Shown here: positions 20,783-30,000 of the stretch, one piece after another
Position numbering within the stretch: position 1 is the first letter of the stretch
Layout: each line of letters opens with the position of its first letter
Assembly: GCF_902859705.1 (NCBI RefSeq)
Contig: NZ_CADIJO010000001.1
Location: forward strand, 248,001 to 312,000
Direction of reading: 5' to 3'
From: Achromobacter deleyi
Lineage (GTDB): Bacteria > Pseudomonadota > Gammaproteobacteria > Burkholderiales > Burkholderiaceae_B
Length of the DNA: 64,000 nt
Translations under genes and position numbers: made by a program
The notes under the pieces: generated by a model
The model's input: only the letters and a program-made list of their open reading frames with translations
Database searches by the model: none
Told to the model about the DNA's origin: nothing

Positions 20783-22157
20783 ATTGATAATTCCTAAATT
20801 TGGCTTTGGGCAACTCTATCCGGGCAACCAGGCCGCCGCCCTCGCGGGGCAGCATGCGCAGGGCGCCGCCCACGTGCTTGAGCAGGCGCTCGACGATCGC
20901 CAGGCCCAGGCCCGCGCCGCTGACGCCGGTGCGGGCAGCTTCGCCGCGCGAGAACGGCCGCAGCAGGCGGTCGACGTCTTCGGGGGCGATGCCGGGCCCA
21001 CGGTCCGACACCTCGATGACGATCATGCCGCCCTCAGCTTGCAGTGTCATGACCAAATGGGCCTGCCCGTCGCTGGAACGGCCGTAGCGGCGCGCGTTTT
21101 CGATCAGGTTGCTGACGATGCGCTTGAGGTCCAGCGCCGTGATGCGGGCGCGCAGGCCGGGTTCGAGCGAGGCTTCCAGGTCGCCGCCCAGCGACGAGGT
21201 ATGGCTGCGCTCGCGCTCGTACAGCTCGGCCAGCACCGCCGAGATGTCGGTGGCCAGCTGCGGCAGGGTGCCGGCCGGGCGGGCGTATTCCATCAACTGG
21301 CCGATACTGTGGTCGATCTGGCCCAGGTCTTCGTCAATGGCCTGGCGAGCGTCTTCGGACACGCCGCTCAGCTCGATTTCCAGGCGCATGCGTGCCAGCG
21401 GCGTGCGCAGGTCGTGAGAAATGCCCGCCAGCATCAGTTCCCGGTCGGCCTCGGCCTGCCGCAAGTCTTTCGCCATGCGGTTGAACGAGGCATTGAGGTC
21501 GCGGATTTCCAGCGGCCCCTGCTCGGGCAGCGGCGCAGGCGTTTCCCCGCGCGACAGCACCTGGGCCGCACGCGCCAGGCGTGACAGCGGTCGGTTGACG
21601 AAGCCCACGCTGACCGCCGCACCCACCAGGGACAACAGCAGCGCCGTGGCGCCCCAGCCCAGCCATTCGATGCCGCCGGTCAGGCCGATCTGCTCGCGTT
21701 CGAACACCAGCCAGTACAGGTCTTTTTCGATCTGGAAGCTGACCCAGAAGCCGGGTACCTGGTTCACCCCCCACGCGATCTGCGTCTCGGGGCCGAAGCG
21801 GGTGCGGATGTGCTGGGCAACGCGCTGCCAGTAATCGTCGTCGGGCAGGGCTTCGGCGAAGTCGGTGACCTCGCGCGGATAGACCTGGATGCCTTCGTTG
21901 GTGGCCAGGTCGAGCAGGAGCTTGCTGCGTTCGCCGTTATGGGAGTAGATCAGCGCGGTGCGCGTGATATTGACGGCCGTGATCACCCGCTGCGCCATTT
22001 GATTGGCGCGCGGTCCCAGCTCCATGCTGAAGAAGACTTGTAGCCACGCCCCCAGGCTGACCAGCATCAGCGCGGCCAGCAGCAGGAACGTGCGGCCGAA
22101 CAAGCCGAGCCGCAAACGTGAAGTCAGGTTCCTGAAGGTTCTGCGCAAGCGGGGCAC
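20763..22157 (-). CDS. risS: Sensor histidine kinase RisS/EnvZ-like
   Basis: 464-residue inner-membrane kinase partnered with the adjacent RisA. Two hydrophobic helices (about residues 18-40 and 150-172) flank a periplasmic domain. HAMP region, DHp box ISHDLRTPLARMRLEIE with the phosphorylated His, N box IENARRYG, and G boxes DRGPGIAPEDV and GAGLGLAIVERLL follow in order. I prefer the GTG start at 22157, with AGGAG nine bases upstream and 35 bases after the risA stop. The ATG at 22214 would overlap risA by 23 bases. The frame is intact, unlike the frameshifted risS reported for B. pertussis. Confidence 0.88.
   Translation of the reverse strand: MPRLRRTFRNLTSRLRLGLFGRTFLLLAALMLVSLGAWLQVFFSMELGPRANQMAQRVITAVNITRTALIYSHNGERSKLLLDLATNEGIQVYPREVTDFAEALPDDDYWQRVAQHIRTRFGPETQIAWGVNQVPGFWVSFQIEKDLYWLVFEREQIGLTGGIEWLGWGATALLLSLVGAAVSVGFVNRPLSRLARAAQVLSRGETPAPLPEQGPLEIRDLNASFNRMAKDLRQAEADRELMLAGISHDLRTPLARMRLEIELSGVSEDARQAIDEDLGQIDHSIGQLMEYARPAGTLPQLATDISAVLAELYERERSHTSSLGGDLEASLEPGLRARITALDLKRIVSNLIENARRYGRSSDGQAHLVMTLQAEGGMIVIEVSDRGPGIAPEDVDRLLRPFSRGEAARTGVSGAGLGLAIVERLLKHVGGALRMLPREGGGLVARIELPKAKFRNYQLDNDNP
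20769..20791. promoter_or_regulatory. Palindrome over the ahpC -35 region
   Basis: ATTATC-N11-GATAAT is a perfect 6-bp-arm inverted repeat that overlaps the -35 element and also the last codons of the histidine kinase gene. Position and dyad form suit a LysR-type activator such as OxyR, but the half-sites do not match the four-part OxyR consensus well. Confidence 0.4.
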
Positions 22158-22191
22158 GAGGCTGCGCTCCTGCCCGGGGCGGGCGTGTCGA

Positions 22192-22926
22192 TCAGCTACC
22201 ACCGTCCGGCACAAACACGTATCCGAGACCCCAGACGGTCTGGATGAATACGGGCTTGGACGGATTCGGTTCGATCAGCTTGCGCAGGCGCGAGATCTGA
22301 ACGTCGAGGCTGCGGTCGAAGGCTTCGTACTCGCGGCCACGCGCCAGTTCCATGAGCTTGTCGCGGGACAGGGGGATCTTCGGGTGGCGCGCAAAGACCT
22401 TGAGCACCGAGAATTCACCCGTCGTGATCGGCACCTGTTCGCCGTTGCGCGTGAGCGTACGGGTCGACAGGTTCAGCACGTAGGGACCGAAGGCGATGGA
22501 TTCGTTTTCCTGGCTGGGGGCGCCGGGATGTTCCTCGGTACCGCGGCGGCGCAGGATCGCGTTGATCCGAGCCAGCAGTTCCCGGGGGTTGAAGGGTTTG
22601 GACAGATAGTCGTCCGCGCCCATCTCCAGGCCGACGATGCGGTCGATTTCTTCCGCTTTGGCCGTCAGCATGATGATGGGCGTGTTGTCGTGGCCACCGC
22701 GCAGCCGGCGGCAAATGGACAGACCATCTTCGCCGGGCAGCATCAGATCCAGCACGAGCAGGTCGAAGTGCTCGCGTTGCCAGAGTTTGCCCATCTCTTT
22801 GGCGTCTTCGGCAACGAAAACGTTGAATCCCTGTTCGGACAAATACCGACGCAGCAAATCGCGCAAGCGCGGATCATCGTCAACGACGAGGATTTTTCGG
22901 GTGGGGGTGGTGTTTTGCGTATTCAT
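22192..22926 (-). CDS. risA: OmpR-family response regulator RisA
   Basis: 244-residue regulator. The receiver domain (residues 10-125) has the acidic pocket D16-D17-D18, phospho-acceptor D60 in VLDLMLPGEDG, and K in LSKPFNPRELLARI. The winged-helix DNA-binding domain (about 145-240) ends with FIQTVWGLGYVFVPDG, the OmpR/PhoB family ending. It is almost identical in feel to Bordetella RisA, which needs RisK/RisS-type kinases, but that is memory, not a search. The gene is divergent from tsaB-rimI, 130 bases apart. Confidence 0.93.
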   Translation of the reverse strand: MNTQNTTPTRKILVVDDDPRLRDLLRRYLSEQGFNVFVAEDAKEMGKLWQREHFDLLVLDLMLPGEDGLSICRRLRGGHDNTPIIMLTAKAEEIDRIVGLEMGADDYLSKPFNPRELLARINAILRRRGTEEHPGAPSQENESIAFGPYVLNLSTRTLTRNGEQVPITTGEFSVLKVFARHPKIPLSRDKLMELARGREYEAFDRSLDVQISRLRKLIEPNPSKPVFIQTVWGLGYVFVPDGGS

Positions 22927-23006
22927 GGCCGGAAATGTAACAGTGACAAGAACCAGCGGCTAGTAGGCGTTCACAAGATATTACACATTGCGAACCATGG
23001 TTGAAA

Positions 23007-23026
23007 TCCCCCTTACATACGGGGGA
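23007..23026. promoter_or_regulatory. Inverted repeat between risA and tsaB-rimI
   Basis: TCCCCC-N8-GGGGGA, a perfect 6-bp-arm dyad, lies 30 bases upstream of the tsaB start. A possible -10 TACAAT for tsaB lies at 23043-23048. The repeat would sit at that promoter's -35 position. Confidence 0.4.
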
Positions 23027-23056
23027 ACGGCCCGGTATTTCGTACAATCTGCTCCT

Positions 23057-24322
23057 ATGGAACTAAACCTGCTGGCTCTGGAAACCTCTTCGTCGCGTTG
23101 CGGCGTGGCCCTTTTGCGCGCGTCGGGCGACCGGTTGGAGGTCAGCGTGCGCGAACACGAGGGGTCCCAGGAGCACGCGGAACGGCTCTTGCCCATGGCC
23201 AACGAGCTGCTGGCCCAGGCCGGATTGCCCCCGGGCGCCCTGCATGCGGTGGCGTTTGGCCAGGGGCCAGGCGGCTTTACCGGCCTGCGGGTGGCCTGCG
23301 GCGTGGCCCAGGGCATGGGCATGGGGCTGGGCATTCCGGTGTTGCCCATTGTGTCGCACCAGGCCGTGGCTGCCCAGGCCGGCGGCGGGGCGGACGAGGC
23401 CATCGTGGTGGCGCTGGACGCTCGCATGAATGAGGTCTATCTGGCGGTGTACCGCCAGGCCGGCGCCGCGGACGGCGAACCCGTCTGGGAAACCCTGCAG
23501 GCGCCGCTGCTGATCGCCGCCGCCGAAGTCGTGCCCTGGGCGGCGCACCATCTGCCCGGCTGGTCGCGCAGCGCCGGCAGGCCGCTGACCGTGGCGCTGG
23601 CCGGCGACGCCTGGGATGCCTACGCCGCCGAGATGACCGCGCCTGATACCTGGCGCCGCGCCAGCGAGGCCCTGCGGCCCGAGGCGGCCAGCGTGGCGCG
23701 CCTGGCGCGCCAGGGCTGGCTGCGCGGCGACGCCGTGCCGCCGGAACAGGCCGCGCCGCTGTACGTGCGCGACAAGGTGGCGTTCACCACCGCCGAGCGC
23801 CAGCGCGGCGAGGGCGGTAACCCGAAGGCCCCTTCGACCCTGGCGCCGGTGTGTCCGCAGCCGCTGACCGACGCGGACCTGGACGAGGTCGTCGCGATCG
23901 AGGCCAATGTGCAGTCCTTTCCCTGGACCCGCGGCAACTTTGCCGACGCGCTGGCGGCCGGCTACGGTGCCTGGACGCTGCGGCGCGAAGGCCGGGTGGC
24001 GGGCTTCTGTATCGTGATGTTTGCGCCCGACGTGGCCCACGTGCTGGTGATTGCCGTGGCCCGCAGCCTGCACCGCCAGGGGCTGGGCAGCGTGTTGCTG
24101 GACTGGTGCGAGCAGCAGGCGCGCGAGCGCGGCCTGGAGGGCGTGCTGCTGGAAGTGCGGCCGTCCAACGTGTCGGCCGTCGCGTTCTACAAGGCTCGCG
24201 GCTATCTGCAGATCGGATTGCGGCGGGGCTACTACCCGGCCGAGAAAGGCGGGCGCGAAGACGCCCTGGTGATGCAGAAGCGCTTTGATGCGCTGGCCGC
24301 GCCCCAGGGAGTGGCGGCATGA
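23057..24322 (+). CDS. tsaB: TsaB-RimI fusion: tRNA t6A subunit plus ribosomal S18 alanine acetyltransferase
   Basis: 421-residue protein made of two enzymes. Residues 1-240 are TsaB, the ASKHA-fold partner of TsaD in t6A37 tRNA modification (LLALETSSSRCGVAL, AFGQGPGGFTGLRVACGVAQG, ALDARMNEVYLAVYR). Residues 270-415 are a GNAT acetyltransferase like RimI, with the acetyl-CoA loop RSLHRQGLGSVLLDW, EVRPSNVSAVAFYKARGY and the tail RRGYYPAEKGGREDALVM. The start at 23057 is set by MELNLLALETS. Its stop overlaps the udg start (ATGA). The two genes are adjacent in many bacteria; here they are one frame without any stop. Confidence 0.93.
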   Translation: MELNLLALETSSSRCGVALLRASGDRLEVSVREHEGSQEHAERLLPMANELLAQAGLPPGALHAVAFGQGPGGFTGLRVACGVAQGMGMGLGIPVLPIVSHQAVAAQAGGGADEAIVVALDARMNEVYLAVYRQAGAADGEPVWETLQAPLLIAAAEVVPWAAHHLPGWSRSAGRPLTVALAGDAWDAYAAEMTAPDTWRRASEALRPEAASVARLARQGWLRGDAVPPEQAAPLYVRDKVAFTTAERQRGEGGNPKAPSTLAPVCPQPLTDADLDEVVAIEANVQSFPWTRGNFADALAAGYGAWTLRREGRVAGFCIVMFAPDVAHVLVIAVARSLHRQGLGSVLLDWCEQQARERGLEGVLLEVRPSNVSAVAFYKARGYLQIGLRRGYYPAEKGGREDALVMQKRFDALAAPQGVAA

Positions 24323-25329
24323 CGGCCCCGAACGCCGCGCCGGCCTCGTCCGCGCCCCGCGTCAACCCGCTGCAGCGCCTGTGGCTGCGCGAGCTGGGCA
24401 TGGAGCGCCTGTGGCTGCGCCCGGTCGCCACGCCGGCGCCGCAAGTCGTTGTTTCAAAAACAGATTCTGCTGCGGTCGGACAAGCGTCCTCGCCGCCGCC
24501 AGTGACGGCCAGCCCGGCGGCGCAGATCGCTGCCGCGGCGCCAGCCGTGTCTGCGGAAGGGAGCCAGGCGGGTATGCCCCAAGCGGGTATGCCCCCAGCG
24601 GGTACGCCCCAAGCGGGTATGCCCTCAGCGGCGACGCCGCCGGCGGTGGCGCCCCGTGCCGGTGCCCCTGCCGTCGCCGTGCGCAGCGGTCCGCCGCCGC
24701 GTCCGGCGCCGAAGGCGGATCCCGCCTCCGACACCGCGCCCGTGCGAGTGCCGGTGGGCGAGGCGGTCAAGAACGCCACCCTGGATGAATTGCGCGAGCA
24801 GGTTCTGGCCTGCACCGCTTGCGGCCTGTGCGAAGGGCGGCGCCATGCGGTGTTCGGCCACGGCGGCCAGCCCACGCGCTGGCTGGTGGTGGGCGAGGCT
24901 CCGGGCGAACAGGAAGACCGCCAGGGCCAGCCTTTCGTGGGCCGCTCCGGTCAATTGCTGGACGCGATGCTGTCGGCGGTGGGCATGAGCCGCGAGCGCG
25001 ATGTCTTCATTGCCAACGTCATCAAGTGCCGGCCGCCGGGCAACCGCAATCCCAAGCCCGAGGAAATCGCCGCCTGCAGTCCCTACCTGATGCGCCAGAT
25101 CGCGTTGCTCAAGCCCGAGCGCATCCTGGTGCTGGGCCGGTTCGCCGCCCAGGCGTTGCTGGGCACCGATGCCACCATCGGCAGCCTGCGCGGCCGCATC
25201 CACCAGATGAAGACGGACGAAGGGCGCGAGATTCCGGTGATCGTGAGCTACCACCCGGCCTATCTGCTGCGCAGCCCCGTCGAGAAGGCGCGCGCCTGGC
25301 AGGACCTGAAGCTGGCGGCCCGCATGTAG
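24319..25329 (+). CDS. Family 4 uracil-DNA glycosylase with repetitive N-terminal extension
   Basis: 336-residue base-excision enzyme. The catalytic core (about residues 150-336) has the Fe-S type of family 4 UDG: CTACGLCEGR and the later cysteines in IKCRPPGNRNPKPEEIAAC are cluster ligands. The uracil pocket motif GEAPGEQEDRQGQPFVG and the loop VSYHPAYLLR close it. The first 150 residues are Ala/Pro-rich low complexity and include four copies of AGMPQ-like pentapeptides (residues 84-103). The first 35 residues (LQRLWLRELGMERLWLRPV) look conserved and helical. It starts inside the tsaB-rimI stop and ends before a strong terminator. Confidence 0.93.
   Translation: MTAPNAAPASSAPRVNPLQRLWLRELGMERLWLRPVATPAPQVVVSKTDSAAVGQASSPPPVTASPAAQIAAAAPAVSAEGSQAGMPQAGMPPAGTPQAGMPSAATPPAVAPRAGAPAVAVRSGPPPRPAPKADPASDTAPVRVPVGEAVKNATLDELREQVLACTACGLCEGRRHAVFGHGGQPTRWLVVGEAPGEQEDRQGQPFVGRSGQLLDAMLSAVGMSRERDVFIANVIKCRPPGNRNPKPEEIAACSPYLMRQIALLKPERILVLGRFAAQALLGTDATIGSLRGRIHQMKTDEGREIPVIVSYHPAYLLRSPVEKARAWQDLKLAARM
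24568..24627 (+). repeat. Four tandem 15-bp repeats inside the UDG gene
   Basis: Units of GCGGGTATGCCCCAA with one or two changes begin at 24568, 24583, 24598 and 24613. They encode AGMPQ, AGMPP, AGTPQ, AGMPS in the linker. The in-frame 15-base period allows copy-number change without frameshift. Confidence 0.9.
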
Positions 25330-25377
25330 GCGGGCCTGGCGGTCCCGGGGCGCTGGTCTCGGGGCCGGGGCAAGAAA

Positions 25378-25412
25378 AAAGGCCGGCTGTCCGTGAGGGA
25401 CAGCCGGCCTTT
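25378..25412. terminator. Bidirectional terminator between UDG gene and lplT
   Basis: Perfect 12-bp stem (25381-25392 with 25398-25409) extended by AAA/TTT, five-base loop, A-tract on the left, T-run on the right, between convergent genes. Confidence 0.9.
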
Positions 25413-25429
25413 GTCATGCTGGCAGCGCG

Positions 25430-26749
25430 TCAGTGGCTCTTGGTCGAGTCCAGCGCGTGGCCGTGGCCTTCCTGGCCGATCTGATCGTGCAGGTCGGGGT
25501 TGGCGGCCAGGTTGCGCTTGCTCCAGCGCATGAACACCACCATCAGCACGGCGACCACGGTGCCGAAGATCACAATGATGACGTTGATGGGCAGTTGCAG
25601 CCACAGCAGCAGGGTGTACATGGCCACCATCAGCAGGATGTTGAGCTGCTCGTTGAAGTTCTGCACGGCGATCGAGTGGCCGGCGGACAGCAGCACGTGG
25701 CCGCGATGCTGCAGCAGGGCGTTCATGGGCACCACGAAGAAGCCGGCCAGGCCGCCGGTGAGCAGCAGCAGCAGGTAGACGCTCCAGGGCGAATACACCA
25801 GTGGCATCAGCAGCACGACCAGGCCCATCGCGGCGCCCACGGGCAGCACCGCCAGCGCGCGGCGCAGCGGGATGCGGCCGGCCAGGATGGAACCGACCAC
25901 CGTGCCCAGGGCGGCCACGCCCATCAGCATCGAAGCCTTGTCGAGCTGGTAGCCCAGGTGACTGCGGCCCCACTCGATGACAATCAGTTGCAAAGTAGCG
26001 CCCGCGCCCCAGAACAGCGTGGTGACGGCCAGGGAGATCTGGCCCAGCTTGTCGCGCCAGAGCACGCAGACATAGCCCCAGAACGTGCGGATGAGCTTGA
26101 CCGGGTTCTTCTGCTGCGGCGGATAGCGCACGTGGGTGTGCGGAATCAGCAGGTTGCACAGCGCCGCCAGCAGGTAGACGAAGGCGATGACCAGGATGGC
26201 GGCCTCGGCCGGCGTGTGCACCAGCTTGCCGATGAACGAGTGGTTCAGCAGCGCGGTCGACACCGTGGTCGAGATCAGCAGCCCGCCCAGCACCGTGCCC
26301 AGGATGATGGAGAAAACGGTCAGGCCTTCGATCCAGCTGTTGCCCTTGACCAGCATGGTCGGGGGCAGCATCTCGGTGACGATGCCGTACTTGGCGGGGG
26401 AGTAGGCGGCGGCGCCGATGCCCACGACCGCGTAGGCGGCGCAGACGAGATAGGTCTGGTATTCAGGGGCGACGCCGACGCTGGCGTACGAGAACATCAG
26501 CAGGCAGCCGGCGACCTTCAGGGCGTTGGTCGAGAACATGACGCGGCCCTTGGGGAAGGAATCCGCCAGGGCGCCGACAAAGGCCGCCAGGACCACGTAG
26601 GCCAGCGCGAACGACCACTTCATCAAGGGCGCTAACCAGTCGGGGCCGTGCAGTTCCTGTATCAAGGCGATCGCTGCGATGAACAGCGCGTTGTCCGCCA
26701 ATGACGAGAAGGCCTGCGCGGCCATGACCAGATAGAAACCTCGTTTCAA
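25430..26749 (-). CDS. lplT: Lysophospholipid transporter LplT
   Basis: 439-residue MFS transporter with about twelve hydrophobic helices that flips lysophospholipids across the inner membrane. Family phrases are ADNALFIAAIALI near the N-terminus, GALADSFPKGRVMF, and YSPAKYGIVTEMLPP. The protein starts with TTG at 26749; GGGGA lies five bases upstream. In E. coli lplT is paired with the acyltransferase gene aas, which is not seen here. A charged His-rich C-terminal tail ends the protein. Confidence 0.92.
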   Translation of the reverse strand: MKRGFYLVMAAQAFSSLADNALFIAAIALIQELHGPDWLAPLMKWSFALAYVVLAAFVGALADSFPKGRVMFSTNALKVAGCLLMFSYASVGVAPEYQTYLVCAAYAVVGIGAAAYSPAKYGIVTEMLPPTMLVKGNSWIEGLTVFSIILGTVLGGLLISTTVSTALLNHSFIGKLVHTPAEAAILVIAFVYLLAALCNLLIPHTHVRYPPQQKNPVKLIRTFWGYVCVLWRDKLGQISLAVTTLFWGAGATLQLIVIEWGRSHLGYQLDKASMLMGVAALGTVVGSILAGRIPLRRALAVLPVGAAMGLVVLLMPLVYSPWSVYLLLLLTGGLAGFFVVPMNALLQHRGHVLLSAGHSIAVQNFNEQLNILLMVAMYTLLLWLQLPINVIIVIFGTVVAVLMVVFMRWSKRNLAANPDLHDQIGQEGHGHALDSTKSH

Positions 26750-27060
26750 GAATGTCCCCGTTCTTTGACCTGAGCCCGGTCAGTCTGCGTGAAAATTATG
26801 TGTCTTGCGAAAAAGTGTCAGCGAGTATAGCCCGTGGCGCGGGTAGGGCTATTGAGCGTTTGCCCGTGGGTTGCGGCAGGTCAGCCCAGGGGGACCCTGG
26901 ATGCGGGCAGCCCCGGCTTGACCGTTGTTCACGTTTGGGGACAGACTGCCTGCGGTATCATACGACCCATACGTAAGCCGGCCCCCCTGGGGCCGGTTTG
27001 CAATGTGTGCGGCAGGTCCGTTAACGCCTTTCGTTCAACCCACCCCGTCGTCATCGTACT
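26750..27060. other. Divergent intergenic region lplT / smc
   Basis: 311 bases without a credible gene. Toward lplT there is a weak promoter candidate (CTGACA at 26821-26816 and CATAAT at 26800-26795, minus strand, 15-base gap). Toward smc there is a TATCAT hexamer at 26956-26961 and then a strong leader hairpin at 26978-26996. Confidence 0.4.
26978..26999 (+). other. Hairpin in the smc leader
   Basis: CCGGCCCC/GGGGCCGG (26978-26985 with 26989-26996), perfect 8-bp stem, three-base loop, then TTT. It lies 60 bases before the smc start and just downstream of a possible -10 (TATCAT). The short T-run makes it a weak terminator or attenuator at best. Confidence 0.5.
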
Positions 27061-30000
27061 GTGCGTCTTACTCAGCTAAAACTCGCCGGCTTCAAGTCTT
27101 TCGTCGATCCCACCGTGATTCCCGTGCCCAGCCAGCTGGTCGGCGTGGTGGGTCCCAATGGCTGCGGCAAATCGAACATCATCGACGCGGTGCGCTGGGT
27201 GCTCGGCGAGGCCAAGGCCTCGGAGCTGCGCGGCGAGTCCATGCAGGACGTCATTTTCAACGGCTCGGGCAACCGCAAGCCGGCGGCCCGGGCGTCGGTC
27301 GAAATGGTGTTCGACAACAGCGAAGGCCGCGCCGCCGGGCAATGGAGCACCTACGCCGAAATCGCCGTGCGCCGCGTGCTGACCCGCGATGGCGCCAGCA
27401 GCTATTTCGTCAATAACCAGCAGGTCCGCCGCCGCGACATCCACGACATCTTCCTGGGCACCGGCCTGGGCGCGCGTGGTTACGCCATCATCGGCCAGGG
27501 CATGATCAACCGCCTGATCGAGGCGCGCCCCGAGGAATTGCGGGTGTTCCTGGAAGAGGCCGCGGGCGTGTCGCGCTACAAAGAGCGCCGCCGCGAAACC
27601 GAAAACCGCCTGTCCGACACGCGCGAGAACCTGACCCGCGTCGAAGACATCCTGCGCGAACTGAACAGCCAGCTGGAAAAGCTGGAAGCCCAGGCCGAGG
27701 TCGCTACCCGCTACCGCGAGCTGCAGGCCGACGGCGAAAAGAAGCAGCATGCCCTGTGGTTCCTGAAGGAAACCGGCGCCCGCGAAGAGCGCGCCAAAAA
27801 AACCCAGGAAATGGCGCAGGCCCAGAACGAGCTTGAAGCCGCCATTGCCGGCTTGCGGGCCGGTGAAGCCGCGCTGGAATCCCGCCGCCAGGCCCACTAC
27901 GCGGCCAGCGACGCCGTCCATGCGGCCCAGGGGGCGCTGTACGAAGCCAACGCCCAGGTGAGCCGCCTCGAGGCCGAGATCCGCCACGTAGTGGATTCCC
28001 GCAATCGCCTGCAGGCGCGCCGCGACCAGTTGCAGCAGCAGATCGCCGAATGGACCACCCAGCGCGAACACTGCACCGAGCAGATCGCGCAGGCCGAAGA
28101 AGACCTGGCGGCCGGCGCCGCCCGTACGGAAGAGGCCCGCGCTACCGCGGAAGACGCCCAGGCCGCCTTGCCGGCGGTCGAGCAGCGGGTGCGCGAAGCG
28201 GCCTCGGGCCGCGACGAGATGCGCGCCGCCCTGGCCCGGGTGGAACAGAACCTGGCCCTGGTGGCGCAGACGCAGCGCGACGCCGACCGCCAGATGCAGA
28301 CCCTGGAGCAGCGCCGCGAACGCCTGCAACAGGAACTGCGCGAATTGCACAGCCCCGACCCGGTGCGCCTGGAACAGTTGGCCGGCGACCGCGTGGCGGG
28401 TGAAGACCAGCTTGAAGAAGCCCAGGAAGAGCTGGCCACCCTGGAAGGCCGCGTGCCCGAAGCCGACGCCGAGCGCAGCCGCGCCCAGGCGGCCGCCCAG
28501 ACCGACGCGCAGAACCTCGCCCGCCTGGAAGCCCGCCTGTCCGCGCTGGTCAAGCTGCAGGAAGACGTGCAGAAGCAGGGCGCACTGGAACCCTGGCTGG
28601 CCAAGCACGAACTGGCTGGCCTGGCGCGCCTGTGGCAGAAGCTGCACGTCGAACCGGGCTGGGAAACCGCCCTGGAAGCCGCGCTGCGCGAGCGCATGGC
28701 CTCGCTGGAAGTGCGCAACCTGGACTGGGCCCGCGCGTTCTCCGACGATGCGCCGCCCGCCCGCCTGGCCTTTTACCAATTGCCGCCCGCGGCGCCTGCC
28801 CCGGCCGCGCCGGCCGGCATGACGTCGCTGGCCAGCCTGCTGCGCATCACCGATCCCGACCTGCGCACGCTGCTCAACGAGTGGCTGGGCGGCATCTATA
28901 CCGCCACCGACCTGACCCAGGCCCTGGCGCTGCGCGCCTCGCTGCCGGCCGGTTCGGCCTGCGTGGTCAAGGCCGGCCACCTGGTCGATGCGCACAGCGT
29001 GCGCTTCTACGCCCCGGATTCCGAACAGGCCGGCCTGTTGGCCCGCCAGCAGGAAATCGAAAACCTGCAACGCGAGATCAAGGCCCAGCAACTGATCACC
29101 GACCAGGCGCGCGCCGCGGTGGCCCGCGCCGAGGTGGCCTGGCAGCAGGTCAGCCAGGCCATCGCGCCGGCGCGCCAACGCGTGGCCGAAGTCACCCGCC
29201 GGGTACATGACATCCAGCTGGAACACTCGCGCCTGCAACAGCAGGCCGAGCAGTCCGGCGAACGCGCCTCGCGCCTGCGCCAGGACCTGGAAGAAATCTC
29301 GGTCCACGAAGAAGACCTGCGCGCCACCCGCGAAGAGGCCGAAGCCCGTTTCGAGACCCTGGACGAGGAACTGGCCGAACACCAATCCAAGTTCGCCGAC
29401 GCCGAAATGGACGGCGAAACCCTGGCCGCCCAGGCCGAGGCCGCCCGCACCCGCCTGCGCGAACTGGAACGCGCCGCCCAGGAAGCCGAATTCGCCGAAC
29501 GCGGCATCCAGGTCCGCATCACCGACCTGCAGCGCAACCAGCAATTGGCGGCCGACCAGAGCCAGCGCGCCAGCGTCGAACTCGAGCAATTGCAGGCGGA
29601 TCTGGTCGACCTGGACGCCTCGGCCTCGCAGGCCGGCCTGCAGGACGCCCTGGAACTGCGCGCCGAGCGCGAAGACGCGCTGTCGCGTGCCCGCCAGGAA
29701 ATGGAAAACCTGTCGGCCCTGCTGCGTGGCGCCGACGAAGACCGCATGCAGCAAGAGCGCACGCTCGAGCCGCGCCGTGCCCGCATCACCGAATTGCAGT
29801 TGCAAGAGCAGGCCGCCCGCCTGGCCGAAGAGCAATTCACCGAGCAGCTGAACGCGCGCGAAGTCGACCGCGAGGCCCTGGCCCAGGACCTGGCCAACCA
29901 GCCCGACGAATGGCGCCGCGCCAACTGGCTGCAATCGGAAGTCACGCGCATCTCGCGCCAGATCGAATCCCTGGGCTCGGTCAACCTGGCCGCGCTGGAC

